A stretch of 64,000 nucleotides of DNA from an uncultured Porphyromonadaceae bacterium (lineage in GTDB: Bacteria; Bacteroidota; Bacteroidia; Bacteroidales; Barnesiellaceae): NCBI GenBank assembly GCA_900538555.1, contig UPYI01000007.1, forward strand, positions 1-64,000, given 5' to 3'. A model generated the notes under the pieces. The model saw only the letters and a program-made list of their open reading frames with translations. It searched no databases and was not told the DNA's origin. A program made the position numbers and the translations under genes. Below, piece by piece: positions 47,977 to 56,873 of the stretch; within the stretch, counting starts at the first letter, position 1; every line of letters starts with the position of its first letter.

Positions 47977-50763
47977 ATGAGATTGAATCGAATCGGAGCC
48001 GTTGCGGCTCTTCTGCTGTCATGTTTGTGGGTGAATGCACAAGTCACGGTCACAGGCATTGTAAAAGATAAAACGGATAATCAGCCGTTGCCGATGGTCA
48101 GCGTGCGGATGCTGGCGGCAAAAGACAGTTCTTATGTTGCCGGCGTATCGAGCAATATGAACGGGGCTTTTACGCTCAATGCCTCCAAACCGGGCAATTA
48201 TCTCCTTGCTTTTTCTTTCTTGGGTTATAACACCCAATATGTGCCGGTGCGCACTTCGGCGGCGACGTCCAAGCGCGATGTCGGTGTCATTCTCATGGAG
48301 TCGGGTTCTATCCTTTTGGAAGAAGCGGTCGTGATGGGCAAAAAGGCGGAGGTCGTGGTGAAAGAAGATACGATCGAGTTCAATGCCGATTCGTATAAGA
48401 CCCAGCCCAGTGCGGTGGTCGAAGACCTTATCAAGAAACTTCCCGGTGTAGAAGTGGACAGCGACGGCAAGATTACAGCCGGGGGCAAAGAGGTGACGAA
48501 GATATTGATCGACGGCAAGGAGTTTTTCGGCGACGACCCGAAAGTGGCGACGAAGAATCTGCCGGTGGAGATGGTGGAGAAGTTGCAGGTGATCGACCGC
48601 AAATCCGATCTTGCCCGGCTGACGGGGGTGGACGACGGTGAGGAAGAAACCGTTATCAACCTCACGGTGAAAAAGGGAATGAAGCGGGGCTGGTTCGGCA
48701 ATGTGATGGGTGGATACGGATTGCACAACCGCTACGAAGCCAGTGCGATGGTAAACAATTTTGTCGGCGACAATCAATACACGATATTGGCAGGATCGAA
48801 CAATACCAACAACATGGGATTTACCGATCAGGGAGGTCAGCGCTTCCGGCGTTTCGGAGGAATGAACGGCGTGAACACTTCGCACAATTTGGGCGGAAAC
48901 TTCAATGTGGGAAAGGGCGAAGATTTTCGGGTCGGCGGCGATTTGATGTACAACTACGCCAAACGCGACAACCGTCGGAACAGCGAACGGCAAAACCTCT
49001 TTCAGGACAGTACCTCGTATTATCATTCCAATACGAAAAGTATCGACGAAGGGCATAATGTGATGGGTAATTTCCGGCTCGAATGGAAAGTCGATTCGCT
49101 CAACACACTCGACTTCCGTCCGCGCTTCAATGTGTCGTACAACCGCTCCACACAGTCGTCTATCGACTCTACGTTGGCAGGCGATCCGAACCGTACGCCG
49201 GTGAATTACAGCCGGAACGATACATACAGCAAAGGCGTGTATTACGATCTGACGGGCGAGTTGATCTACAATCACCGTTTCCGTTCCAAACCCGGCAGGT
49301 CGTTCAGTATCTTTGCCCGGTATAAATTCAACAATACCGACGAGGACGGGTATAGCCGTAGCTTCAACCGCATTTACGATCTGATACGTCGCGATACGAC
49401 GGAGATAGATTTGGATCAGGAATCGGACGATCGGGTGTGGAACAATACCGCTTCGGCGCGTATCACGTTCACAGAGCCGTTGGGCGACGTGAAAAAAGGA
49501 AACTTCCTGACGGTTGCCTACCGTTTCAATTATACCGGAAGCAACTCCGATAAATATACCTACGATGTGCTTCCCGATATGGCGGGTGCGGATTCTCTGG
49601 CATTCAACAACGATTACAGCAACAGTTTCCGCAACACGAAATTGCAGCACCGGGTACAGGTCGGTTATAAAAAGGTGCAGCCGAAATACACAGCCGATGT
49701 CGGACTGGCGTTCGAACCTTTGACCAGCGAATCGAAGAACCTGCTGAAATCGGAAGGCAGCATCCCCCGTTATACGGTATTCAATATGGCTCCGTATCTG
49801 CGTTACCGCTACAAGGTCGGAAAACAGCGTTCGATACGTATCGACTATCGCGGACGTACCGACCAGCCGACTATGGCGCAGATGCAGCCGGTTGCCGACA
49901 TTTCGAATCCGTTGAAAGTGACGATCGGTAATGCCAACCTCAAACCGGCTTTCAGAAACACGCTCCGTGCCCGTTTCAACGATTACGACGAAAAGTCGCA
50001 ACGGTCGATGATGGCTTCGTTGAATGCCAACTATACTTTCAACAGCATCGTTTCCAAAACCACCTCTTCGGCGGCTGGCGACACGACCACGTATGCCAAC
50101 GTGAACGGCGTGTGGAACGTAGCCGGTATGTATATGATCACTACTCCGTTCCGCGACAAACGGTGGCAGTTGAACTCGTTCACCCGGTTGAGCTACGATC
50201 ATAATATCGGTTTCAACAATGGGATAGAGGTCGAGACCGGTAACTTCCGGGCAATCGAGAATCTGGGCATCGCTTTCCGTAGCACCTATTTCGATGCCGA
50301 ACTCCGGGGCACATACCAGTGCATGGTGACGAACAGTTCCATTCAAAAGAGTTTGCGTACGACCCATACTTACGGCGGGACAGTGAATCTGTCGGGCTAC
50401 CTGCCTTACAATATCACGATCGGCACCGATCTCAATTATCGGGGTACAGCCGGTTATTCAGCCGGTTACGACACGCAGCAATGGCTGTGGAATGCCCAGA
50501 TTTCGTACCAGTTCCTGAAAGGGAAGAATGCGACGATCATGCTGAAATATTACGATATACTGCAACAGCGCAGCAATGTGCAACGTACGGTGACCGGTAA
50601 CTATATTCAGGACGTGGCATACAACACCTTGCCGAGCTACGGGATGATCACATTCACCTATCGTTTCAATACGTTCGGCGGCAAGCAGCCCGAACCCAGC
50701 AATTTCTCCCGTCCTTACGGCCCGCCGCATGGAGGACCCCGCGGCGGCGGTCGCCCGTTCTGA
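47977..50763 (+). CDS. TonB-dependent receptor-like outer-membrane beta-barrel protein
   Basis: The start is the ATG at 47977 (928 residues, MRLNRIGAVAALLLSCLWVNAQ signal peptide), not the in-frame ATG 48 bp upstream. A carboxypeptidase-regulatory-like domain follows at about 23-105 (TVTGIVKDKTDNQPLPMVSV, PGNYLLAFSFLGY). Next is a plug-like region (PSAVVEDLIKKLPGVEVDSDGKITAGGKEV, ILIDGKEFFGDDPKVA) and a long barrel. This layout is the outer_membrane-beta-barrel (OMP_b-brl_3) type rather than SusC. The C-terminus is unusual, a Pro/Gly-rich tail (YGPPHGGPRGGGRPF) beyond the barrel. No SusD is adjacent; the substrate is unknown. Confidence 0.87.
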   Translation: MRLNRIGAVAALLLSCLWVNAQVTVTGIVKDKTDNQPLPMVSVRMLAAKDSSYVAGVSSNMNGAFTLNASKPGNYLLAFSFLGYNTQYVPVRTSAATSKRDVGVILMESGSILLEEAVVMGKKAEVVVKEDTIEFNADSYKTQPSAVVEDLIKKLPGVEVDSDGKITAGGKEVTKILIDGKEFFGDDPKVATKNLPVEMVEKLQVIDRKSDLARLTGVDDGEEETVINLTVKKGMKRGWFGNVMGGYGLHNRYEASAMVNNFVGDNQYTILAGSNNTNNMGFTDQGGQRFRRFGGMNGVNTSHNLGGNFNVGKGEDFRVGGDLMYNYAKRDNRRNSERQNLFQDSTSYYHSNTKSIDEGHNVMGNFRLEWKVDSLNTLDFRPRFNVSYNRSTQSSIDSTLAGDPNRTPVNYSRNDTYSKGVYYDLTGELIYNHRFRSKPGRSFSIFARYKFNNTDEDGYSRSFNRIYDLIRRDTTEIDLDQESDDRVWNNTASARITFTEPLGDVKKGNFLTVAYRFNYTGSNSDKYTYDVLPDMAGADSLAFNNDYSNSFRNTKLQHRVQVGYKKVQPKYTADVGLAFEPLTSESKNLLKSEGSIPRYTVFNMAPYLRYRYKVGKQRSIRIDYRGRTDQPTMAQMQPVADISNPLKVTIGNANLKPAFRNTLRARFNDYDEKSQRSMMASLNANYTFNSIVSKTTSSAAGDTTTYANVNGVWNVAGMYMITTPFRDKRWQLNSFTRLSYDHNIGFNNGIEVETGNFRAIENLGIAFRSTYFDAELRGTYQCMVTNSSIQKSLRTTHTYGGTVNLSGYLPYNITIGTDLNYRGTAGYSAGYDTQQWLWNAQISYQFLKGKNATIMLKYYDILQQRSNVQRTVTGNYIQDVAYNTLPSYGMITFTYRFNTFGGKQPEPSNFSRPYGPPHGGPRGGGRPF

Positions 50764-50780
50764 TCGGGTGCATACGGAAA

Positions 50781-50852
50781 ACGCGGCGTGACGCATCGGA
50801 GCGATATATCGGGTAAATCCGAATATCATTTTCTCGATGCGTCACGCCGCGT
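50781..50852. terminator. 18-bp inverted repeat between convergent genes
   Basis: ACGCGGCGTGACGCATCG pairs perfectly with its reverse complement at 50835-50852. The 36-base loop itself contains a smaller stem (GATATATCGG with CCGAATATC). It lies between the ends of the barrel gene (+) and the Smr gene (-), fitting a bidirectional terminator. Confidence 0.75.
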
Positions 50853-50885
50853 CGTTTAAAACGATCGGTCGCGGTCCGTACCGGT

Positions 50886-51944
50886 TCAGTGTATTGTCAC
50901 CATCGTGGCACCGAATCCGTATTCCCGGAACGAAGCATCCTGATAGGTATAGGATTTGTATTTGCTGCGCAGTTCGTTGATAATGGCATTACGCAAAACC
51001 CCTTCGCCCTTTCCGTGGATGAATACGATCTTCTTCCCTTTGAACCGCTTGTTCTCTTCGAGCACTTCGCGGAAACGTTTCAGTTGATAGTTCAGCATGT
51101 CCGCATTGCTGAGTCCTGTCGTGGAATCGAGAAGTTCGTGAATATGCAGGTCTACTTCCAGCAATCCCGATGCCGGTTCGCGTTTCACTACCGGTTTCCG
51201 GTCGGGGGTATCGGCAGCTTTTTTCGCTTTCATTGCCCGTTCGAGATCCGACGCATCTACAACGAGCGGACGCACGGGGATGTCGTTCTTCACGATGTCG
51301 AGTACCATTGCCGGTTCGTCGAAATAAAGGTTTTCGCGGAAGCTGTGTAACTTGTAGAACTTGACCGGATCGATGCGGTGTTCTACCGCTACCGGACTTT
51401 TCAGTGCGAAATGCTTGTCTTTCTTGAAAGCGATGTACTGGATGCAGATGCGTTCCAGACTGTTCACTTCGTCCTGTCCGAACTCTTCGAGATGCAATTG
51501 GATATTCGGTTCCACGATACCGGCGTACCGTGTACGCCAACCCTCTTCGTCGCGGCTCAGGTAGGTAAAATAGATATAGTAATTGCTGTCGTTTACCAAA
51601 TAACTGTCGAACCGCGTCGTATTCAGATGCTTTTCCTCTTCGGGAACGAATGCCAGCACGACGTTCATCCGGTCGCCGTCGGGAGTCTCCTCGGGTTTCG
51701 GTTCCGGCTGTGCCGGCGTTTCCGGTTGCGGTTTGAACGGAGTGGAAGCGATAACGTTCGATTTCGGACTCTTCTGCGCTTTTTCAACGGCGGGATTTGC
51801 CGGTTCTACCACTACACATTCGCGGATAAGTACGGGCGTTTCAAAACCGTCTTCATCCACATACGCAAGATCTTTCTCTATCTTCACTACGACACCGCCG
51901 CCTACGGCATTGAGGTAGCGTACTTTATCACTTATTTGTAACAT
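50886..51944 (-). CDS. DUF2027 / Smr-domain protein
   Basis: I use the start at 51944 (352 residues, MLQISDKVRYLNAVGGGVVVKIEKD); the longer frame would overlap the divergent queA start. The N-terminal part is a KOW/SH3-like barrel, a middle DUF2027 region follows (LNTTRFDSYLVNDSNYYIYF), then a Pro/Glu-rich linker. The C-terminal Smr domain (VDLHIHELLDST near 275, VFIHGKGEGVLRNAI, then FGFGATMVTIH-like end) is related to MutS2 and is a nuclease in several proteins. The DLHIHEL and HGKGEG motifs are intact. The family is common in Bacteroidetes; cellular role unclear, perhaps RNA or DNA cleavage. Confidence 0.87.
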   Translation of the reverse strand: MLQISDKVRYLNAVGGGVVVKIEKDLAYVDEDGFETPVLIRECVVVEPANPAVEKAQKSPKSNVIASTPFKPQPETPAQPEPKPEETPDGDRMNVVLAFVPEEEKHLNTTRFDSYLVNDSNYYIYFTYLSRDEEGWRTRYAGIVEPNIQLHLEEFGQDEVNSLERICIQYIAFKKDKHFALKSPVAVEHRIDPVKFYKLHSFRENLYFDEPAMVLDIVKNDIPVRPLVVDASDLERAMKAKKAADTPDRKPVVKREPASGLLEVDLHIHELLDSTTGLSNADMLNYQLKRFREVLEENKRFKGKKIVFIHGKGEGVLRNAIINELRSKYKSYTYQDASFREYGFGATMVTIH

Positions 51945-52048
51945 AGACACAGATTTTATTAAATATTTGTTCCGGGGCGAGCTGCGGACGATTCGTCCGT
52001 TCGTAAAATCTTTCTGCCCGACACCGGAAACAATTCGACAAAGTTGCT

Positions 52049-52056
52049 TATTTTTG
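52049..52056 (+). promoter_or_regulatory. -7 box upstream of queA
   Basis: TATTTTTG followed by TACAAT matches TAnnTTTG and lies 20 bp before the chosen ATG at 52077. It also argues against the upstream in-frame start at 52044, which would precede the promoter box. Confidence 0.5.
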
Positions 52057-52076
52057 TACAATATTCAAAACCGATT

Positions 52077-53294
52077 ATGCAAAAAACAGAAGATATTCGT
52101 ATAGAAGACTTTAATTATCCGTTGCCCGATGAACGGATTGCCAAATACCCTTTGGAGCGGCGCGATGCTTCGAAACTGTTGATCTATAAACAAGGAAATA
52201 TCGGCGAGCGTCACTTCCGCGATCTGCCCGATTGCCTGCCTGCCGATTCGTTGCTGGTATTCAATAATACGAAAGTGATACAAGCCCGGTTGCATTTCAG
52301 GAAATCCACCGGAGCACAGATCGAAATCTTTTGTTTGGAACCGCTTGTACCGCACGATTACCAGCTTTCGTTCCAGTCAGCCGGTTCGTGCAGTTGGCTT
52401 TGTTTAGTCGGGAATCTGAAAAAATGGAAAGAGGGTGAGCTCTCCCGTACGGTGGACGTAGAGGGCAGACAGGTGGTGCTGACGGTACGGCGCGGTGCGG
52501 CGCACGGCAATGCGCACGAGATCATTTTCTCGTGGGATAACCGGGATGTCGCGTTTGCCGCCTTGCTCGATGCCGCAGGCGAATTGCCGATACCTCCGTA
52601 TCTGAACCGGGAAACGCAGGAGAGCGATAAAGAGACCTACCAGACGGTATATTCCAAGATAGAAGGTTCGGTGGCTGCACCTACCGCCGGTTTGCATTTT
52701 ACGCCGGAAGTGCTGGCAGCCCTTTCTGCACGCGGGATTCCCCGTCTGGAACTGACGTTGCATGTCGGGGCTGGTACGTTCAAGCCCGTAAAGAGCGAGA
52801 CGCTTGAAGGACATGAGATGCACACCGAATACATATCCGTCGATCGGAGTGTCATAGAAACGCTGGCGCATACCGACCGCCGGGTTGTTGCCGTCGGCAC
52901 GACTTCGGTGCGTACGTTGGAAAGCCTTTACTATATAGGCAGGATGTTGGAGCATTGTCCCGATCCGTCGCCCGAAATGTTGCATGTAGGGCAATGGCAG
53001 CCGTATCGCGAAGCCGATGAGATTCCTACACCGAAAGCGTTGGAGAATATACTTGCTTACCTCGATCGGCAGGGTGCAGCCCGGTTGGTAGCCTCTACAC
53101 AGATCATGATAGCCCCGGGATACCGCTATCGAGTGGTGCGGGGCATCGTTACGAACTTTCATCAGCCGCAAAGTACATTGCTGCTGCTCGTATCGGCGTT
53201 TGTCGATGGACGCTGGCACGAAATTTACGATTATGCGTTGGCGCACGATTTCCGCTTTTTGAGCTATGGCGACAGTTCGTTGCTGTTGCCGTAG
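52077..53294 (+). CDS. queA: S-adenosylmethionine:tRNA ribosyltransferase-isomerase (long QueA form)
   Basis: This 405-residue protein transfers the ribosyl part of SAM to preQ1-modified tRNA to make epoxyqueuosine. QueA motifs are present: FNYPLPDERIAKYPLERRDASKLL at the start, LLVFNNTKVIQARL, EGSVAAPTAGLHFT, LTLHVGAGTFKPV and GIVTNFHQPQSTLLLLVSAF. The protein is about 50-60 residues longer than the classical enzyme, mostly through an insertion in the first half (around FQSAGSCSWLCLVGNLKKW) and after TTSVRTLESLYYIG. I know longer QueA-like proteins from Bacteroidetes, so this may be a lineage-specific form or a paralogue. It is 69 bp upstream of the PorE-like gene. Confidence 0.85.
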   Translation: MQKTEDIRIEDFNYPLPDERIAKYPLERRDASKLLIYKQGNIGERHFRDLPDCLPADSLLVFNNTKVIQARLHFRKSTGAQIEIFCLEPLVPHDYQLSFQSAGSCSWLCLVGNLKKWKEGELSRTVDVEGRQVVLTVRRGAAHGNAHEIIFSWDNRDVAFAALLDAAGELPIPPYLNRETQESDKETYQTVYSKIEGSVAAPTAGLHFTPEVLAALSARGIPRLELTLHVGAGTFKPVKSETLEGHEMHTEYISVDRSVIETLAHTDRRVVAVGTTSVRTLESLYYIGRMLEHCPDPSPEMLHVGQWQPYREADEIPTPKALENILAYLDRQGAARLVASTQIMIAPGYRYRVVRGIVTNFHQPQSTLLLLVSAFVDGRWHEIYDYALAHDFRFLSYGDSSLLLP

Positions 53295-53363
53295 GACAAT
53301 AAAACGGCGTAAAATCCGTATTATAATCGGGCGGCTGTTATTTCGAAAGCCGTCTTCCGATAT

Positions 53364-55334
53364 ATGAGACAGACGAAGTTACTGATATATGCCTTGTTGT
53401 TGCTGGCGGTTTGTTCTGCTTGTTCCGGTGCGAAACTGAGTACGGCGAACGAACAGTATGCGCGTGGCGAATATTACGATGCGGCGCAGACTTATCGGAA
53501 GGTGTATGCCAAGACCCGCTCCAAGAAAGAACGCCCGTTGCGGGGCGTAATCGCCTATAAAATGGCTACCTGCTACCGTCGCATCAATATGAATGCACGG
53601 GCTTCGGCTTCTTATCAGAATGCGATCCGTTACCACTATCCCGACAGTATGGCATATTTTTATCTCGCCCGCAGTCTGCATGCGGAAGGGAAATATGCTC
53701 AGGCTGCCAAAAATTACCAGCTGTTTTTGGAAAAAGACCCGAACAGTTCGATAGCCCGTGCCGGATTGCGGGGCTGTGAAGCTGCGCCCGTCTGGAAGAA
53801 AAATCCGACACGGTATGTCGTGAAGAAAGCGGCGATATTCAATTCGAACCGGAGCGATTTCGCCCCGATGTATTTGGGTGCGGATTTCGACCAGCTCTAT
53901 TTTACATCCTCTACCGAAAAGGCAACTGGAAAGAATAAGAACGGGATTACCGGTACGAAGAGCAGCGACATTTTCTTCTCCAAGAAAAACGAAAAAGGTC
54001 AGTGGCAGAAACCCGAACCCGCCGAAGGCGAATTGAACAGCGAGGCGGACGAGGGCGTGATCAGTTTCAGCCCCGACGGAACCACGATGTATATTACCCG
54101 TGCGAAGATCGAACCGAATAAAGATTCGTCGGTAGAGATATTGACCTCGCAACGCTCCGGTGCCAAATGGAGTGCGCCGGTAAAATATGAAATCATTGCC
54201 GATACCCTGTCGGCTTTGGGGCATCCGGCGGTATCGCCCGACGGCAAATACCTCTATTTCTGTTCCGATATGCCCGGCGGATATGGCGGCAAAGATTTGT
54301 GGCGCATTTCGTTGATCGACCGGGAAGGGTCGTTGGAGAATCTCGGGGTACAGATCAATACTCCCGGCGACGAGATGTTTCCCTATGTACGCGACAACGG
54401 CACGCTCTATTTTTCGTCCGACGGTCACCCCGGTATGGGCGGACTGGATATATTCAAAGCTACGCAGAGCGAGCTGGGGGTATGGAACATCGAGAATCTG
54501 ATGGCACCGATCAATTCTGCCGGCGACGATTTCGGTATTACATTCGGCCCGGACGAAAGCGGCTTTTTCAGTTCCAACCGCAACAACGGCAAGGGGTACG
54601 ACGATATATACAGTTTTGAACTGCCGATGCTGAAAATCTGGATCAGCGGCTCGGTGATCGACAAGGATGGAGAGCCTGTGCCCGATGCCGTCATACGTAT
54701 TGTCGGCAACGACGGTTCGAATCAGAAAGAGATTGCCCGGAAAGACGGTTCGTTCCGTTTCCGCCTCGACAAGGGCGTACATTACGTGATGATGGCGGGG
54801 TGCCGCGGTTATCTCAATGCGAAGCAGGAATTTGTCTCCGGATCGGAAGAGGAAGATGCGGAGTATGGTGTGGATTTCACCCTTTCGTCCATCACCAAGC
54901 CGATCCTGATCGAATACATATTCTACGAATTTAACAGTGCCGTGCTCACCGAAAGTTCGAAAACAGAACTTGCCGATCTGGTGAAGATGCTCAACGACAA
55001 TCCGAACGTGACGATCGAATTGCAGGCTCACACCGATATGAAAGGCTCGGAAAGCTACAACCTGAATCTTTCCGAGCGACGTGCCCGTTCGGTAGTCGAT
55101 TATTTGATTTCGTGCGGTATCGCATCCGATCGTCTTACCCCGAAGGGCTATGGTAAAAGCCGTCCGAAGGTCATAACGAAGTCGGTAGCGGCACGCTATC
55201 CCCAGTTTAAGGAGGGCGATGTGCTGTCGGAGGAATACATTTTGGCATTGCCGCCTGCCGATCAGGAGATTGCCAATCAACTGAACCGGCGGACCGAGTT
55301 CCAGGTGCTCTCCGTCACGTACGACATGTATTGA
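53364..55334 (+). CDS. porE: PorE-like T9SS lipoprotein (TPR, propeller, CRD, OmpA)
   Basis: This 656-residue lipoprotein (signal ending LLAVCSAC) shows four parts in order. TPR-like helices span 25-140 (NEQYARGEYYDAAQTYRKVY). A PD40/WD40-type propeller spans about 150-430 (FNSNRSDFAPMYLGADFDQL, HPAVSPDGKYLYFCSDMPGG). A carboxypeptidase-regulatory-like fold spans 435-520 (ISGSVIDKDGEPVPDAVIRI). An OmpA C-terminal domain spans 535-650 (TIELQAHTDMKGS, NLSERRARSVVDYL). This is exactly the layout described for PorE of Porphyromonas gingivalis, a T9SS component that anchors the machine to peptidoglycan. It agrees with the sorting-type C-termini encoded at 35894 and 38349. OmpA-family look-alikes exist, so identity is not certain. 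Confidence 0.78.
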   Translation: MRQTKLLIYALLLLAVCSACSGAKLSTANEQYARGEYYDAAQTYRKVYAKTRSKKERPLRGVIAYKMATCYRRINMNARASASYQNAIRYHYPDSMAYFYLARSLHAEGKYAQAAKNYQLFLEKDPNSSIARAGLRGCEAAPVWKKNPTRYVVKKAAIFNSNRSDFAPMYLGADFDQLYFTSSTEKATGKNKNGITGTKSSDIFFSKKNEKGQWQKPEPAEGELNSEADEGVISFSPDGTTMYITRAKIEPNKDSSVEILTSQRSGAKWSAPVKYEIIADTLSALGHPAVSPDGKYLYFCSDMPGGYGGKDLWRISLIDREGSLENLGVQINTPGDEMFPYVRDNGTLYFSSDGHPGMGGLDIFKATQSELGVWNIENLMAPINSAGDDFGITFGPDESGFFSSNRNNGKGYDDIYSFELPMLKIWISGSVIDKDGEPVPDAVIRIVGNDGSNQKEIARKDGSFRFRLDKGVHYVMMAGCRGYLNAKQEFVSGSEEEDAEYGVDFTLSSITKPILIEYIFYEFNSAVLTESSKTELADLVKMLNDNPNVTIELQAHTDMKGSESYNLNLSERRARSVVDYLISCGIASDRLTPKGYGKSRPKVITKSVAARYPQFKEGDVLSEEYILALPPADQEIANQLNRRTEFQVLSVTYDMY

Positions 55335-55408
55335 TTCCGGACATCTGCCGTCGGTATCTGTCGCCGTTCGTTCCGGGGATATTATTTCTTCCCGAACCCT
55401 CCGATAAA

Positions 55409-55440
55409 TTTGTTTTTGAAATCCGCTTTGGTTATCTTTG
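55409..55440 (+). promoter_or_regulatory. Consensus promoter of the aminotransferase gene
   Basis: TTTG at 55409-55412, a 20-bp spacer and TATCTTTG at 55433-55440 match the Bacteroidetes vegetative promoter exactly. The gene starts at 55555, leaving a leader of about 105 bases. Confidence 0.8.
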
Positions 55441-55554
55441 CCCGAAGAACGGACGACGTTGCGCCGGTCTTGACGCTTTGCCCGATATGATTGGGTAAGG
55501 TGTTAGGAATGAGTCGATTCGTGTCCGAGAAAAACAAATCAAAACAAGACAATA

Positions 55555-56748
55555 ATGAACCAAGTGTCCAATCGTTTAGCCGCTCTCGCACCTTCGCAGA
55601 CGCTGGCTATGTCTCAGAAAAGTAATGAATTGAAGGCTCAGGGGGTCGATGTGATTAATTTGAGTGTGGGTGAACCCGATTTTACGACACCCGAACACAT
55701 TAAAGAAGCGGCTAAAAAAGCGATTGACGATAATTTCTCGTTCTATTCGCCCGTGCCGGGTTACCTCGATTTGCGGAAAGCGATTTGCGGAAAGCTCCAA
55801 CGGGAAAACGGATTGGAGTTCACGCCCGAACAGATAGTCGTATCGAACGGAGCGAAGCAGTCGATCTGCAATGCCGTATTGAGTCTGGTAAATCCGGGCG
55901 ATGAGGTGATCATTCCCGCACCTTATTGGGTCAGCTATGTCGAGATGGTCAAGCTGGCGGAAGGCACGAATGTGATAGTACCTGCCGGCATCGAACAAAA
56001 TTTCAAGATCACGCCCGAACAGCTCGAAGCTGCCATTACACCGCGTACCAAATTGTTGATACTCTGTTCTCCGTCCAACCCGACCGGTAGCGTATATAGC
56101 CGTGAAGAGTTGCGGGGGCTTGCCGATGTCCTGCTCCGTCATCCGGAGATACTGGTGATTGCCGATGAGATATATGAACACATCAATTATGTGGGTGCTC
56201 ATCAAAGTATCGCTCAATTCGAAGAACTTCGCGACCGGGTGGTTATCATCAACGGGGTCTCCAAAGGCTATGCCATGACCGGTTGGCGTATCGGTTTCAT
56301 TGCCGCGCCGCTGTGGATTGCCAAAGCCTGCAACAAGTTGCAGGGACAATATACGTCCGGACCGTCATCTATCGCACAAAAAGCATCGGTCGCTGCATTC
56401 AACGGCGATCAGACATGTGTGGAAGTCATGCGCTCGGCATTCGAGCGCCGTCGCGATCTGGTGGTGAAACTGGCAAAAGAAATTCCCGGATTCGGTGTCA
56501 ATGAACCCGAAGGCGCATTCTATCTTTTCCCCGAAGTAAGTGCTTATTTCGGTAAGAGCGACGGCAACCGTCGGATTGAAAATTCGTCGGACTTGGCGAT
56601 GTACATATTGGAAGTAGGACATGTGGCTACCGTGGCAGGCGATGCTTTCGGTGCTCCCGAATATTTGCGCTTCTCGTATGCGACATCCGATGCCAATTTG
56701 GTAGAGGCATTACGCCGGATCAAAGAAGTATTGGCTCGCTTGAAATAA
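55555..56748 (+). CDS. Class I pyridoxal-phosphate aminotransferase (aspartate type)
   Basis: This 397-residue fold-type I aminotransferase, AspB/AspC-like, probably interconverts aspartate/glutamate with their oxo acids. Visible features are LSVGEPDFTTPEHIKEA, FYSPVPGYLDLRKAI, SNGAKQSICNAVLSLVNPGDEVI, PAPYWVSYVE, SPSNPTGSVYSREEL, IADEIYEHINY and the PLP lysine in NGVSKGYAMTGWRIGF (about K237), then FYLFPEVSAYFG. The protein is of full length. It has its own strong promoter and is followed by an intrinsic terminator, so it is a single-gene unit. Exact amino acid preference cannot be told. Confidence 0.9.
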   Translation: MNQVSNRLAALAPSQTLAMSQKSNELKAQGVDVINLSVGEPDFTTPEHIKEAAKKAIDDNFSFYSPVPGYLDLRKAICGKLQRENGLEFTPEQIVVSNGAKQSICNAVLSLVNPGDEVIIPAPYWVSYVEMVKLAEGTNVIVPAGIEQNFKITPEQLEAAITPRTKLLILCSPSNPTGSVYSREELRGLADVLLRHPEILVIADEIYEHINYVGAHQSIAQFEELRDRVVIINGVSKGYAMTGWRIGFIAAPLWIAKACNKLQGQYTSGPSSIAQKASVAAFNGDQTCVEVMRSAFERRRDLVVKLAKEIPGFGVNEPEGAFYLFPEVSAYFGKSDGNRRIENSSDLAMYILEVGHVATVAGDAFGAPEYLRFSYATSDANLVEALRRIKEVLARLK

Positions 56749-56767
56749 CGGCGGACAAAAAACAAGA

Positions 56768-56805
56768 CAAAGGCTGCATCCAGAATCGGTTGCAGCCTTT
56801 GTTTT
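56768..56805 (+). terminator. Intrinsic terminator after the aminotransferase gene
   Basis: CAAAGGCTGCA pairs with TGCAGCCTTTG and is followed by TTTTGT on +. A second stem (TTGCGGCTTC with GAAGCCGCAA, 56824-56855) lies closer to the end of the convergent symporter gene and may serve that transcript. Confidence 0.75.
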
Positions 56806-56873
56806 GTATAAGCAGTACCCTTTTTGCGGCTTCGGGTTCCGACGAGAAGCCGCAAGAGGCTGTACCCCGTATA

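Noticed and set aside
48019..50367. Open frame of 782 codons on - opposite the large barrel protein
   Set aside because: Antisense shadow of a receptor with clear carboxypeptidase-like, plug and barrel sequence; His/Arg-rich translation without domain features.
53379..55280. Open frame of 633 codons on - opposite the PorE-like gene
   Set aside because: Antisense shadow caused by codon bias; the + strand encodes the four-domain lipoprotein.
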